Part shown: piece by piece, positions 50,969-62,885 of the stretch | Layout of the letters: every line of letters begins with the position of its first letter | Position numbering within the stretch: the first letter of the stretch is position 1 | Source of the DNA: Setoptus koraiensis | Lineage: Eukaryota; Arthropoda | Length of the DNA: 64,000 nucleotides | Assembly (NCBI GenBank): GCA_048013815.1 | Contig: CM106585.1 | Coordinates: 17,546,001 to 17,610,000, forward strand | Direction of reading: 5' to 3' | Notes under the pieces: generated by a model | Told to the model about the DNA's origin: nothing | The model's input: the letters and a program-made list of their open reading frames with translations, nothing else | Database searches by the model: none | Made by a program: the position numbers and the translations under genes

Positions 50969-53716
50969 TGTTTGAGCGTATCAAAAACACAACAAGAAAA
51001 TCATAACAATCTCACAAATAATGAATAATTCTCTTCACTCTATTGCAGTGGCACCTATAGAGCAGATAACATTGAGTAAAACTTGTACAGTAACGTGGTA
51101 CTGTGGTACCGTGGTATCGTGGTAGAAGTGACAATGACGAGATAGATACAGTGTTCGAGTGCGTGGGAGGCCAACCATGGTTGTCAACACTCCTTTAAAA
51201 TAATTCTTTATTAATTGAGTTTATTGTAAGTGTGCGAGTGATTAATAGAATAATAATCGATTTACCTGACTTGACATACCGTTGAGTGGGTGCTGCGAGC
51301 TTACCATGAGTAAACATGGAGAGTGTAATTAGAAGTCCTAAGTAGTAGCTTACAGCTTATTAGTTTGTATTTGTGTGTGTGTGTGTGTGTGTGTTGTTGT
51401 TGTTGTCTCTCGTTGCACTCATTAGTGTTAGATAACTTGCCTCAACTTGTCAACATGATTAGGTAATATTCCTCTCGTCGTTGTCGTGTCCGATTAAAAC
51501 CATTCTTTTGATCGATTCCATCTGATGCTAACTGCTTTTGGGCTGTTACACACTATTCCAACTTGACGAGTCATGACTCGCGATTTAGTTACCTTGAACG
51601 CGACAATTGTTCCAGTTGTTGTTGTTGCCGCCATTGCTGCTAACAACAAGCGCGCTAATAATGGCGACTATATAATCTTCATCATCATCGTTACATCCGT
51701 CTTGGTTGGCCAATTGACACGCCAGTGATAGCAATAATATAATGATATGGCAACAATCAAAGGCAATCATAGGCGATAGCAAACGAATTGTGTCAGCTAT
51801 TAGCTATTATGAGACATGGTATGGATATGATATGATCACTTGAATTGAACTTAACTACTACTGGCTTCAACTGCTCAAACAGGATCTTCCGTCTCGCGAA
51901 ACTAGTGTCAAAATGGAATGTCTCACTGTTGACGCAATGAAATAAATCTCAAATTAATTGTAACTAACAATACAAGTGTTGCTAATAGTTATCAACTGTC
52001 GCGAGATATGGCTAGCAATGCTTTGATTTTATTATTATTTATACGATCGATAAAAGCACACACTATTGAGAAAATATACAGATAAGATCAGCCTATATAC
52101 ATATTTATATTTGGTTGATATATCTCATGCATGTGTGGTATAAACACACACATGTATTCTCAATGTATTCTGGTATTGTCGCTATCTATGCTGATTATCT
52201 CTATCTGTCTCATAATAGTAGTGTGACTTGACTTCATATGTGTCAATCAAGTATCATGGCTCAATTGATGTCGTCAAGATTTTGCTTTTATCACATTATA
52301 AAATGTGTTTAGCTGTGAGTCGCAGTTGTGTTTTTGGCTTAAGAATCACATCACACATTAGATACGCACTAATAGTGACCTGTCCCTCGCGGGGCCCTCT
52401 GTTTCGCTCATTAGATATCACCTAATGAGAGACAATTCGTGCGTTAATTGTCGTCAGCATAAACATCGATGACTTTGTTGTTTTTACGGCTTTGTTGTCG
52501 GTGATGTTGTTTAGCCACAAACCTTGAGCGCACCAATCAAAAAGATTAATGCTATAGATGGAGCGGGCTTTGGATGGATGCTCTACATGCTAGTCTCTTA
52601 AGCATAATAGATATTCACTATATACAGATATAGTGGTCGTAAATTAATAATAATAGTGTATAATATATACACAAGCACTATGTGTATCATCATTAGTATA
52701 TCACCATGATTCTAATTGTATACAAAGCTTACACGATACGCGTTGTTTTGTCACTGCAACAATCATCTAATGAGATATCTGTTACTCTCTCGCAACCAAC
52801 CAACAGCAACCAAACACTACAAACAATTATTGTATGTTTATTTTGATATTTTTTCTTTTTGTCTCTGTACCTGTCTATTGCATGGTATCTATTGCGTAGC
52901 CGCACCAATGATCATTCATTAGAAGCAAAGTGAAGTGAGATATTGATTAACTCTTTGATTATATTTAACGTTTGCTTATATAAATCAATCAGGGTGCGAG
53001 TGAGTGTGAGTGTATTGATTGCTAATCATCATTTCCATAACTGTTGCATTATTAGAAAGCTATTCCATATTTGTAGTTAGTGGCAATCCAATGTAGGTGA
53101 TGATGGTATGATATAATGTGTGTGTGTATATATATAAATATATATAAATATATTTATATATATATATAAATATAATAATGTAGTTGTCGCCATCGTCGCC
53201 GTCCAACAGTCATCATAAATATTTACCTCTATGCCTTGTCGTCGTCGTCAATAAAACAAGTGTTGACGATTGAAACATGTTGCTAATGCATTGATTCGTT
53301 AACCTAATGCCACCATAACTCAGTATACACACAAATGCCTACTTTGGTCACTTAAATTACAACAATCGAACAATTAAGAGAGATAACGAAATAAATATAA
53401 CAATTAGTAATAGCATACAATACCATATAAACAACATAAACAATATAGGAAGGGTACATGTTGAGCGGTTGCTATATCCAATCGGCAGGCAGGTTGTCTC
53501 TACTTGAGACTACTAGCTACAGTTGTTCTTTCGAGCTAATTAATTAAGTTAATTACTATCTCATGGATAGATAGATGATAGTTGGCAATTACTATTAATT
53601 CTTAGATTTGCTCAGAGAAACGACGAATCAACCTTTGAATTTCTGAAACATTCAGATGATTTAATGCAAGAAACAACAAATAGCAAAGTAAAAACATTAT
53701 TCTAGTACCTTGTACA

Positions 53717-56700
53717 ATGGACCTAGCGGTGGCAACGGCGCCAATGAGCAACAGTAAATTGGCTTTAGGATCTCATGGCGATAACAAGCAAACTGATAGT
53801 GAAATAAATAAGACAACAATGGACAGCAAGGAGGATTCAACAACAACGAGACCGTCGTTACATAACAACAACAACAACAACAACAACAATACATTAACTG
53901 ATGATGATCGCAATGTGAGCGACAAAAAATCGCAACGTGCTGGTATTTCTGACGCTGTAACATTATCACTAGACCAAGACAAATTACAGCAACAACAATT
54001 AATGCATTTAAGACACAAACAACAACAGATATTAATATCAAGACAATTACAGCAACGTCATAGTAATCATCACAATGGTCATCATCATCATCACCACAAG
54101 CCTAGCATTTTTAAATTTGTTGACAAAACCAAAAGCAAACTCAATTGGTGGAGATGCGTTGTTTGTTTATCGCACAAAAGTCATAGGTTTTCCAATTCAA
54201 CATTAGTTCAAATATGCCAAGATTGGCTCTTTTTGGCTTTACTCGGTATTATAATGGCCCTGTTGAGTTTCTCGATGGACTCAGTGATAACTTTATTCCT
54301 AAGAACTAGATTATGGTTGTATAGCGACATTAGTGGCGACAATGTTTGCATTCAGTATTTAGGCTGGTGCACAATGCCAATAGTATTGGTGGCATTTAGC
54401 ACGGGCTTCGTGCACGTTTTTTCGCCCGCAGTAAGTGCTTATTTGTAATAATTATAGCTGATATCTTGTTAGTTTGTTTGGTTTTTGACCGAATCTTCAA
54501 AATCAAATCTTGCCCAAAAATCGATTTACTACGCTAAATTCCTAATAACTTGACCTATGCAAATCACATCAAATCAAATCAAATCACATCCGATCATAAC
54601 ATTAGGCAGTAGGATCTGGCATACCGGAAATGAAAACAATCTTGCGTGGAGTCATACTAAATGAATATCTTACATTTAGAACGCTCATTGGCAAAATAGT
54701 TGGATTGACCTTTACTCTGGGCAGTGGCAAGTAGCACGTTTCAACAAATCACCTACTAATGTTACACTTGTTTGTCACATAGTTATAACCTCACATTGCA
54801 AAACTAACTATTTCATCCAATTCTCATGAAAACAACTCACAACCTCGTAACCCAGGCTTGCCGCTTGGAAAGGAGGGACCCTTTGTGCATATGGCCTCAA
54901 TTGTTGCGACACTGTTAAGTAAATTGGTGGCCTCATTTCAGGGAATCTACGAGAACGAATCTAGAACTAGCGAGATGCTTTCGGCAGCTTGCGCTGTGGT
55001 AAGTAGGCACCAGATATTCATCAGATCAATTAGATTTAGTAGTTATGATCAAGCTCATTTAGTCAATAGATATCTAATCTTCGATTAACCCAATTTACTG
55101 GCCCAATTTACAATCCGCATGGCACACTTAGGGAGTGGCTGCAACATTCTATGCGCCCATAGGAGGGGTACTATTCTCTATCGAGATTACCACTGTCTAT
55201 TTCGCTGTCAGAAACTATTGGCGCGGATTCTTCGCAGCCTGTTGCGGCGCCACAATCTGGCGCCTGCTCTCTTTTTGGATCAAGAATGACGGTAAGTTAG
55301 CCTACAGGTTGTCATGATCTGGTATTAATTATATCAGTAAAATGAATAATAATGATAATTGACACTGTTTTAATACACAATTCCACTTCACAACAATGCT
55401 AAACCAGAATCAATATCGGCCATTTTCAAGACCAATTTCAAGCCTGATTTTCCATTCGATCCAATCGAATTGGTCGCCTTCTCATTCATTGGGGCCACTT
55501 GTGGTCTCGCTGGGGCTGCCTACATCAAGTTTCATCGGGAAATAGTGCAAGTGTTCAGGCGCCATCGAAGACTAAGCGAGTACCTCCACAACAAGTGAGT
55601 GTGTTATCTCTAGTTTGCCGCTCTTGTTTTCACCCAATTCAGCTCCCAGTTTGTGGGCTGAGACCAGTATGACTATGAGTATTATAGTTATAAGTGATTA
55701 ATTCAAATCTTTGTGCTCTTTTTTCTTGCTGGAACATTCTTTGTTGCATGAGGATAGTCGCTTTGTATATCCGATTGTGGTGACATTCATCATAACTAGT
55801 GTGACATTTCCTCCCTTTTTGGGCAAGTACACAGCCTCAACGGTAAGCATTCATCTGAACTAATTAATAGTCATTAATTACTAATTGGTTACATTGTATT
55901 GTCTCTAAGGCAATTGCCGCGAGGGAGAGTGATCGTGTTAAGCAGCTCCGATTAATTAGAGTCTCTCTGCGTTTTGTACAAACTAATTCGAATTGAATCA
56001 CCCAGCTTAGCACTCACGATACGATTGAGCAGTTGTTCAGCAACAAAACGTGGAGTCTGGATGAGCTAGATTTGGAAACAGAGACAATGCTCAATGATTG
56101 GACTACACCTAAAACTGGCTTTCATTTGCATCTCGTCATGTACATAGTGATGAAGTTTTGGACATCGGCTCTGGCATCCACCATACCCATACCTAGCGGC
56201 TTGTTTATACCTGTTCTAAAAATGGGCGCCGCCTATGGTAGGCTGCTTGGCGAGATAATGGCCCAATTGTTTCCCGATGGAATTCATTATGGCGATTATG
56301 TTCATCCGGCGGCCATTGTGCCAGGTAGTTATGCCGTTGTTGGCGCGGCCGCTTTCTCTGGTGCCGTTACACATACCATATCTACGTCTGTGATATTATT
56401 TGAAATGACTGGCCAAATTGTACACATTATACCAGTTATATTGGCTGTGTTAATTTCAAATGCTGTTTGTCAAAGTTTACAACCATCCATTTATGATTCA
56501 ATCATTGAGATGAAAAAATTACCTTATTTACCGCCAATAGCAAGCAGTAATAGTGTGTCACACAAGATATTAGTGCGAGATTTTATGACACAAAAAATAG
56601 CTTATATTTGGAAAGAAAAATGCACCTATAAAGATCTGAAGACAGTGTTACGATTACACAGAAGAGTAAACTCATTCCCGTTAGTTCAATCGTCTGAGAC

Positions 56701-58761
56701 AAAAATTCTGCTCGGTTCTATACCACGTGTTGACCTATTGAAATTGTTGTATCTCAAATTGAACAGAGAACAAAGATTGCAAGAGTTTCGGCGTAGAACA
56801 TCTATTGAAAATCAAAATCAAGCTCCTATGATCACAAGCAGACAACAAATCAACAACAACAACAACAAGTCAGATCAAGAGCAGTTTAATCGGCAACAAC
56901 CTGCAATCGACAATTCAACGTCGCAAGGCAATTCCGAAGTTGCTCTAACTTGCTCCACTAGCAACAACAGACAACAGATATTCTCATGTAGTAGCAACAA
57001 ACAATTTGAGGAAATGCCAGCACCAGTATCATCAACAACAAGCCAAACTATCATTCCGATGGAGAAACAAGCTCAATCTCAAGCAACAACGACAAACGAA
57101 ACAAATCGTTACGACAACAATGACAATGGAACAGTGGAGAAACTTAAATCCCGCAAACATTCAGATCATCATGAGTACGAAAAAATAGATGACACCATAG
57201 ACCCGCTTAACTTAGCCAGAACCTCTATTGCAAGGTCTGTAAATTTGTATAATAAAAATTCTATTTCAGAGCGAAACAACGATAATAGAATTAGAAAACA
57301 ATTGGAGATGAATATCTATTCAAGTGATATAGATGATGATGTTAGAGATATAATCACAACTAATTCATCGCGAACATTTCAAAAAGAAGACAACAGGGAA
57401 CAATTTTTAATTAGAATGACCACCATGAGTCAATCAACAGAATCACATAGCACATCAGTGTCAAGCGATGATGAGGCCAGTAGAAATTCGATTGAAGATA
57501 AAGTTACTGCAAGTATATCACCTGACCAAGATACCAATGCTACTTCAAGCAATCTATCATTGGCTGTTGATTTAGAGTCAGCATTGAAGGGTGTCAATAA
57601 TAATAACAACAATAACATCAATAGCAATAACGATAATAATAAATACATCAATACTAATAACAATTTCGATAAACTAAATGTAAGCGTATTGAATGCAGCA
57701 GAGACTAGACTGTCACCAACACGATCAATATTAAAATCAGGAGTGACTGATTACTCTAAAGAATTCAAAGATTCAAAAGTACAATACAATTTAGAGGGAT
57801 CGGGTCATAGGAAAAGACTGAGGTCTCTAACAAATAGAAAGGATTTGAACAATTCTAGTCCGGTGGTAAGTCACATACTAAACATAAGATCAACTTGAGA
57901 TATGAGTACGACAAATAAAATAATTGTCCCAAATAAATCATCTCTGACAAACAAAAATTCAGGAGACACCACGAAAGAAAAGAAGCGTCAGGTTACCTAG
58001 ATTGAGAGTGATAGATACTACACCAGAGGAACAAGAGGAATGGGAACAGGAACAATTACGAAGCTACGTTGACTTTTCCAGGTGTCAGGTGGACGCAGGT
58101 TGGTACTGATTGATTGCTTGAATATTTCGTTGCCAACTACACAAAGTACATCGTAGTAAGCTTGTTTGATTGGGTCCGTCTATTTTTTAATTTTTCGCAT
58201 TTGATTACATTCGCTTGATAGCTCCGTTCCAACTTGTGGAACAAACATCACTGTACAGGGTTCATACATTATTCTCCATGTTGGGTAAGTCATCTGAGAT
58301 CATCAAATAGATCCACAATTTGATTAGGCAAGAGTTGTAAGACATATACAATCAACACTCAATTGATTCTTCTCCTGTGCAACTCTCAGGACTCAACCAT
58401 GCTTATGTGACATCAGTGGGGAGATTGGTCGGAATTGTAGCGCTAAGAGATGTGAGTATATCGATGAAAGGAAAACAACTTCGTTTTGATCTGGAAGTTT
58501 TCAGCTCAATCACACATAATAATATGATTTGTAATATTTTCGCCACCTGATGGTTTTTCCTTTCTCTAGATTCGTCATGCTATAGAAGAGATGAATACTG
58601 GCGAAATAAATTTCAGAAAGAATATGAATAGGACCGAGACAGCACTAGATAAGAAGGCTTATGCGGCGCCAAATGGACGGTCTACTCATGGTGTATCCTG
58701 TGGTGTGCCGGACGAAAATCATCATACAAGCACTGACGAAGAGCTATATTCAAAACTCTAA
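53717..58761 (+). CDS. ClC-a: ClC-2-type voltage-gated chloride channel
   Basis: Eleven exons, 1240 residues: 53717-54430, 54606-54726, 54856-54998, 55132-55291, 55408-55594, 55758-55842, 56006-57865, 57963-58098, 58222-58284, 58390-58451 and 58570-58761. All junctions agree in phase. The intron after exon 2 has a GC donor (AGTG|GCAAGT). The Ser/Asn/Gln/His-rich N-terminus precedes helix B ([20 protein letters not shown]). Selectivity motifs are GSGIPEM (~241-247), GKEGP with gating Glu285, and GLFIP (~536). [24 protein letters not shown] and FEMTGQ are typical of plasma-membrane ClC-1/2 channels. CBS1 lies at about 658-720. CBS2 ([31 protein letters not shown]) is at about 1136-1185. A ~380-residue Asn/Gln/Ser-rich linker between the CBS domains is unusually long. 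The gene converges on srek1, stops ~100 bp apart. Confidence 0.95.
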
Positions 58762-58859
58762 AGAGGAGATAAATCTTGACATCATGGATGAATTGTCTAT
58801 ATGATATAATCTTTATTCTATCGACGCGATCCAAGAATTCTTGTACCCTCGATAGCATG

Positions 58860-60059
58860 CTATTTTCTAGACCTCCGACTATACTCACGGTCGCGGTCTT
58901 GGTCCCTCTCACGGTTTTTGTCGGCATCCCGATCACGGTCTCTATCTCGAACTCTATCGCGTTCGCGATCTCGATCCCTACTGCTTCGATCTCTATGAGT
59001 ATCGCGATCTCTCTTCCTATGACGATCTCTATCCCTAGATCTATCCCGGGGTCTACCACCCTTGTCTCTGTCCCTATTTCTAGAGCGACTCCTTCTTCTA
59101 TCTCTGGAGGTATCCTCACTTCGTCGCCTTGAGTGACTTCGTCCATACGATCTTGAGTGTGTGCGCTTTCTAATCAAGCCAGGTGAAGTGCTTCCATGCC
59201 TAAGGTCCATCATTTCGTAATCCTCGTCCCTATCTCTATCACGATCATTACTGTATTTAGATGGTTGATTTGTATCTAGCGTGGCTGATATTTGAGATTG
59301 TACTTCGCGCACCTTTCTCATGGCCTCCTCGACATCTTTGTCTGCTTGTTTAGGTTGAGGTTTCACAATTGCATTGTTAGAATGATTTATCTTTAAAGGC
59401 CTATTGCCAAATATAACGCCGTTGTATTGGAGGGCATTAGCCACTGAAGATTGATCAGTGAATTCAACAAAAGCAAATCTAGTTGGCTGAGAATCATCGC
59501 CGGCCATTCGAACAAATTTCACCTCACCTATGTCATTGAAAAATTTCAACACCTGCTCGGCGGGCAACGACGAATCTAAATTGCCTACATACACCGTTCT
59601 TCTAATTTCCTCTATTTTGGATGGGTCCATATTGGCTGGCAATTGGGGATATTGTGGCAGACCTAGTGCGGTTAATCTGGGATCTATTGTTGTGATAACT
59701 TGAGCTCCTCCAACTCCTGTCACCACCTGACTAACAACACCACAATTAGAGCCTGTTATGTGGGCTCCGTTTGCCACTGACATTGCCTCCTCTGCGCTAG
59801 GTATATCTTCATAAGGGTAGGGCAACACTATGAGAGCTCTATCGATAAATACTGTGTTGGTTAAATGTTGAGCTATTGGCACGCTCCACGGTTCAGCATA
59901 CTTTACAAAACATATCCTAGATCCATTCTCGTACAATTCTATTTGTAATACTTCACCAAGGTAGCCAAATAACGTAGATAATTGTTCCAAAGTAGCATTG
60001 GGTGCAACATTGGTCACCTGGACGACTGTGGGACCATCACAGGAGTCATCCTCGTGCAT
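58860..60059 (-). CDS. Srek1: SREK1-type SR splicing regulator (two RRMs plus RS domain)
   Basis: A single-exon 399-residue nuclear protein that modulates splice-site choice. The ATG at 60059 gives MHEDDSCDGPTVVQVTN. RRM1 (about 10-84) is followed by a linker with TALGLPQYPQLPANMDPSKI, characteristic of SREK1/SRSF11 relatives. RRM2 (about 150-225) contains TVYVGNLDSS, EVKFVRMAGDD, TRFAFVEF and RPLKINHSNNAIVKP, almost identical to human SREK1. A VEEAMRKVREVQSQISA segment then leads to an Arg/Ser- and Arg/Asp-rich tail (about 290-399). It is shorter than the ~500-residue human form. The open frames on the other strand and frames across the tail are by-products of its RD/RS repeats. Confidence 0.94.
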   Translation of the reverse strand: MHEDDSCDGPTVVQVTNVAPNATLEQLSTLFGYLGEVLQIELYENGSRICFVKYAEPWSVPIAQHLTNTVFIDRALIVLPYPYEDIPSAEEAMSVANGAHITGSNCGVVSQVVTGVGGAQVITTIDPRLTALGLPQYPQLPANMDPSKIEEIRRTVYVGNLDSSLPAEQVLKFFNDIGEVKFVRMAGDDSQPTRFAFVEFTDQSSVANALQYNGVIFGNRPLKINHSNNAIVKPQPKQADKDVEEAMRKVREVQSQISATLDTNQPSKYSNDRDRDRDEDYEMMDLRHGSTSPGLIRKRTHSRSYGRSHSRRRSEDTSRDRRRSRSRNRDRDKGGRPRDRSRDRDRHRKRDRDTHRDRSSRDRDRERDRVRDRDRDRDADKNRERDQDRDREYSRRSRK

Positions 60060-60277
60060 CTTATAATCTGATTATTAATATAATTTATTATAATTGATCG
60101 AACTTTTTATTGAGTATTAGTAACAGCCCAAGTTGAGCGTCATTATAAGTACAGCTGAATGGCCACATTCTGTATGGCCACAACTTCGAGGCGGGATATT
60201 TGAAAAAATGTACAGTCGATTCTATGTGCATACCGATGGATGCACGAGGGTCTAATCAATGTTTGGTTAATTTAATG

Positions 60278-61839
60278 TTAGTGTCGGATTGGGTAGTTGT
60301 TCCGAATCTGATAGTTGTGTAGGATTGGGTTGCTATGTTGATTTGTGATGTTGTGTTGATTCGAGATGTTGTGTTGATTCGAGATGTTGTGTTGATTCGA
60401 GATGTTGTGTTGATTTGAGATGTTGTGTTGATTTGAGATGTTGTGTTGATTTGAGATGTTGTGTTGATTTGAGATGTTGTGTTGATTTGGGATGATGTGT
60501 TGGTTAGGGATGTTGTGTTGATTTGAGATGTTGTGTTGATTTGGAATTATGTGTTGATTCCGTAAGTTGTGCTGAATTTGGTTGTTGTGTGGAGTCGAGT
60601 TGTTGTGCAGGGTCGGGTAGTTGTATCGAATTGGATGGTTATATTGAATCGGGTAGTTGTGGCGGTGTGGGTAGTTTTGTTGAATGGGGCTGTTGTGTTG
60701 ATTCGGGTTGTTGTGCCGAATGGGGTTGTTGTGTTGAATGGGATTGTTGTGCTGAATTGGATTGTTGTGATGAATGGGATTGTTGTGTTGAATGGGATTG
60801 TTGTGTTGATTCGGGTAGCTATGGCACTGGCAATGGGATGGCACTTGAGGAACTATGAATTGCTGATGGTTATTGTTGCTTTGTGCGGAATTGTTGTTTG
60901 CGCTGTTATTGTTGGTTGGCCCTAATCCTTGTGCTGGTCTTATTGTGATGATGAGATTGGAGATGTTGGCCAACATCATTTCAGTAACTTGGTCGAGTGT
61001 TTTACCTTCAGTAACTAAAATACCATTGACCTCTAGTATTTCGTCATTGACTGCTAGCAAGCCAGTGCTTTCAGCCAATCCACCTGGCACTACCTTACTA
61101 ATAAATATTCCACAGACATGTTCAACACCATTCCTTGTGATTCTTGTGTAAGTTCCATCTCTAATATAGAAGCCCAATGGTTTATCGGAGCCTCTCTTGA
61201 CCAATCTAACACGGCGACAATATTTAGGAACTGTGTCAACATCTATGATAGAGGAGACTTGTCTAAAATCCTCCGGCATACCAATGAAAGGCCTGTTGCC
61301 GTCGTCAGCAGATGGCGAGATCAAATTTGATAGAACATTGAAATTCTGCTTCTTTTTCTTGGTGAAGCTGTGATTATTTTGAATGACTCCCTCTTTTTCC
61401 ACAATCAACTTTAATAGTGGTCGAGGGCCGTTATTTAAATCGAAACAATTGCCGGCATTGTTTGAGTTGTTATTAGTGCCGTTAGTGACGTTGTTGTTGT
61501 GATGGCGAGCCAAAATGTATCTAATTGTTTTAGCTAAATTTTCGTCATTATTTATAGGCAAGAGACAATCCTCGTGGTCGAAATAGAAAATATCAAATCT
61601 TATTTCTTCAAGTTGATGAATGGTTTGTATTTTCGTCTTAAAACTATCAAAACTTTGAACTTCATTCGATTTAAGAGCATAACGACGGAATTCAACTCCG
61701 ATCTAAAATAGAAAAAGTGGTATGTGGTGGCATCAAATTAGTAATCAATATTAGTGACTTGCCAGATAGCAACAAATGGTTTCACCAACAAATGGTGTGA
61801 GGCACTCACCTTACTCTTGATGGATATTATATTGGTCAT
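60278..61839 (-). CDS. par-6: Par-6 polarity protein with hexapeptide-repeat tail
   Basis: Two exons, 61839-61810 and 61702-60278, 484 residues. Exon 1 encodes only MTNIISIKSK, joined in phase 0 to IGVEFRRYAL. Together they form the PB1 domain (about 1-110), which binds aPKC; it has an insertion rich in Asn and the LPINNDENLAK acidic loop. The semi-CRIB motif (PEDFRQVSSIIDVDTVP, about 151-169) binds Cdc42-GTP. The PDZ domain (about 172-268) includes PLGFYIRDGT, GIFISKVVPGGLAESTGLL, NDEILEVNGI and KTLDQVTEMM, nearly identical to other Par-6 proteins. The C-terminal ~180 residues are tandem six-residue units such as NPIQHN and NISNQH, not found in the usual ~350-residue Par-6. Acts in apical cortex polarity with aPKC and Par-3. 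Confidence 0.94.
60335..60830. repeat. 18-bp coding minisatellite in par-6
   Basis: Tandem 18-bp units (on + TTGTGTTGATTTGAGATG and variants) encode QHNISN- and QHNNPI-type hexapeptides on the - strand. Units at 60335-60500 are nearly identical; those at 60540-60830 are more diverged. The period of 18 keeps the frame. Confidence 0.9.
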
Positions 61840-62885
61840 ATTTATAAGTTGTAATTGGCAACGTGTTCTACAACTAGATACCCGGTGATAAAAATAAATT
61901 ACTTTCTATTTAAATTAGCTTTACACTTTCTAACAGTCTGATCAGTGATCAACTGCATTGTAAGGGGTGTCCGCAAAAAGATGCATCTTACCGACAACAA
62001 CCAAAGACATGGCTACACATAATGCGCACAGAGGGTGGGGGTAGGCAATGTTTTTTCCACCGTCCAAATATTTAATCACACGGTCGCAGACGATGACCAG
62101 TCCAGCCATCTCGAGCATTTTCTTCTAATGAGCATACTTTGTGCGTTTTATTTGAGCCAACTATACGGATTTACAGTGAAACTCCGACAGGGGCGTCGTC
62201 GTCGCTCGAAAACACTTTTCCAAGGATAGAATGTATCGGTAGGTGTTTATCTCTTGACTGATTCATCCGTACATGTCCGTGCCGTTCAGCCATGCAAATT
62301 TTTGAGTTACACTCAAATGCATAGAGCAGAAAGCTGACCAACGCCGCTCTTGCGGATCATTTTGAAAACTCGGATGAATCAAAAAGGGAATTGAAAGAGA
62401 AAACATCAGATATTGAATCTAAAGGTCGGATCGGGATGGCCCAGGCTGGATCGATAGCAGCTTATAGGGGGCGAGGTTCCCTCCAGTCGGCGAACCCGGT
62501 TATGCGAAATTAGTAAGCAACAAAAAACTAAATTGATTTTTTCTAGACAATCACGAATGTTATGTAAAACCATTGCTGTAAGGTCTGTTCTGTAAACTCA
62601 AACGTTTGGTTTCATCCAAAACAAATATCATCTGACATTGATCAACTACTTTTTATTATTTGAAGAATTCATCGGCTCAGATTTTTGTTGAACTCTTTCG
62701 GATTACATGGTTTTCTAAAAAAGCACATAGTCTGTTAATTAAACGTATCATAGTGCTCCCGGGTTTACTTGCCACGTGGATATTTCATTATTATTTTGAT
62801 TCTTTTCGGCTTTTTAACAATAATACCAGAAGACTGATGATATAATGTTGCAGTATCTATTCTTCTATGAGTTTCCCTCATCATA
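61840..62885. other. Intergenic between par-6 and tom1; contains a repeat piece
   Basis: Holds the par-6 promoter side and tom1 3' flank. No gene recognised. A piece of the MITE-like family lies at 62033-62086. GGGGTGTCCGCAAAAAG (about 61961) resembles the end of a mariner-like element but has no identified partner. Confidence 0.55.
62033..62086 (+). repeat. Piece of the MITE-like family of 23114-23375
   Basis: GGGGGTAGGCA, GTTTTTTCCA and AATCACACGGT occur in the same order and spacing as in the right arm at about 23296-23348. Confidence 0.7.

Larger units (their letters stand above)
49538..53716. other. Intergenic; hairpins and simple repeats, no gene recognised
   Basis: Holds the promoter side of the allatostatin-C-like gene and of the chloride channel gene. 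It contains two perfect short palindromes (50178-50203, 50943-50968), a GTGGTACC-type tandem (about 51090-51125), a GT array (about 51373-51393) and a TA-rich run (about 53126-53175). Open frames near 50054-50419 lack domains and splice support. Confidence 0.6.

Noticed and set aside
54431..54448. Chloride channel ending in VSAYL
   Set aside because: This is read-through of a GTAAGT donor. The conserved GSGIPEM follows in the next exon.
58682..59146. Minus- and plus-strand frames with Ile/Glu/Ser repeats
   Set aside because: Shadow frames of the Arg/Asp/Ser repeats of SREK1.
60523..61151. Cys/Gly/Val-rich plus-strand frames
   Set aside because: Antisense shadows of the par-6 hexapeptide minisatellite and PDZ region.
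62430..62520. Possible tRNA-like fold (GGTTCC, GAACCC words)
   Set aside because: No cloverleaf with a consistent acceptor stem, anticodon arm and T arm could be drawn.
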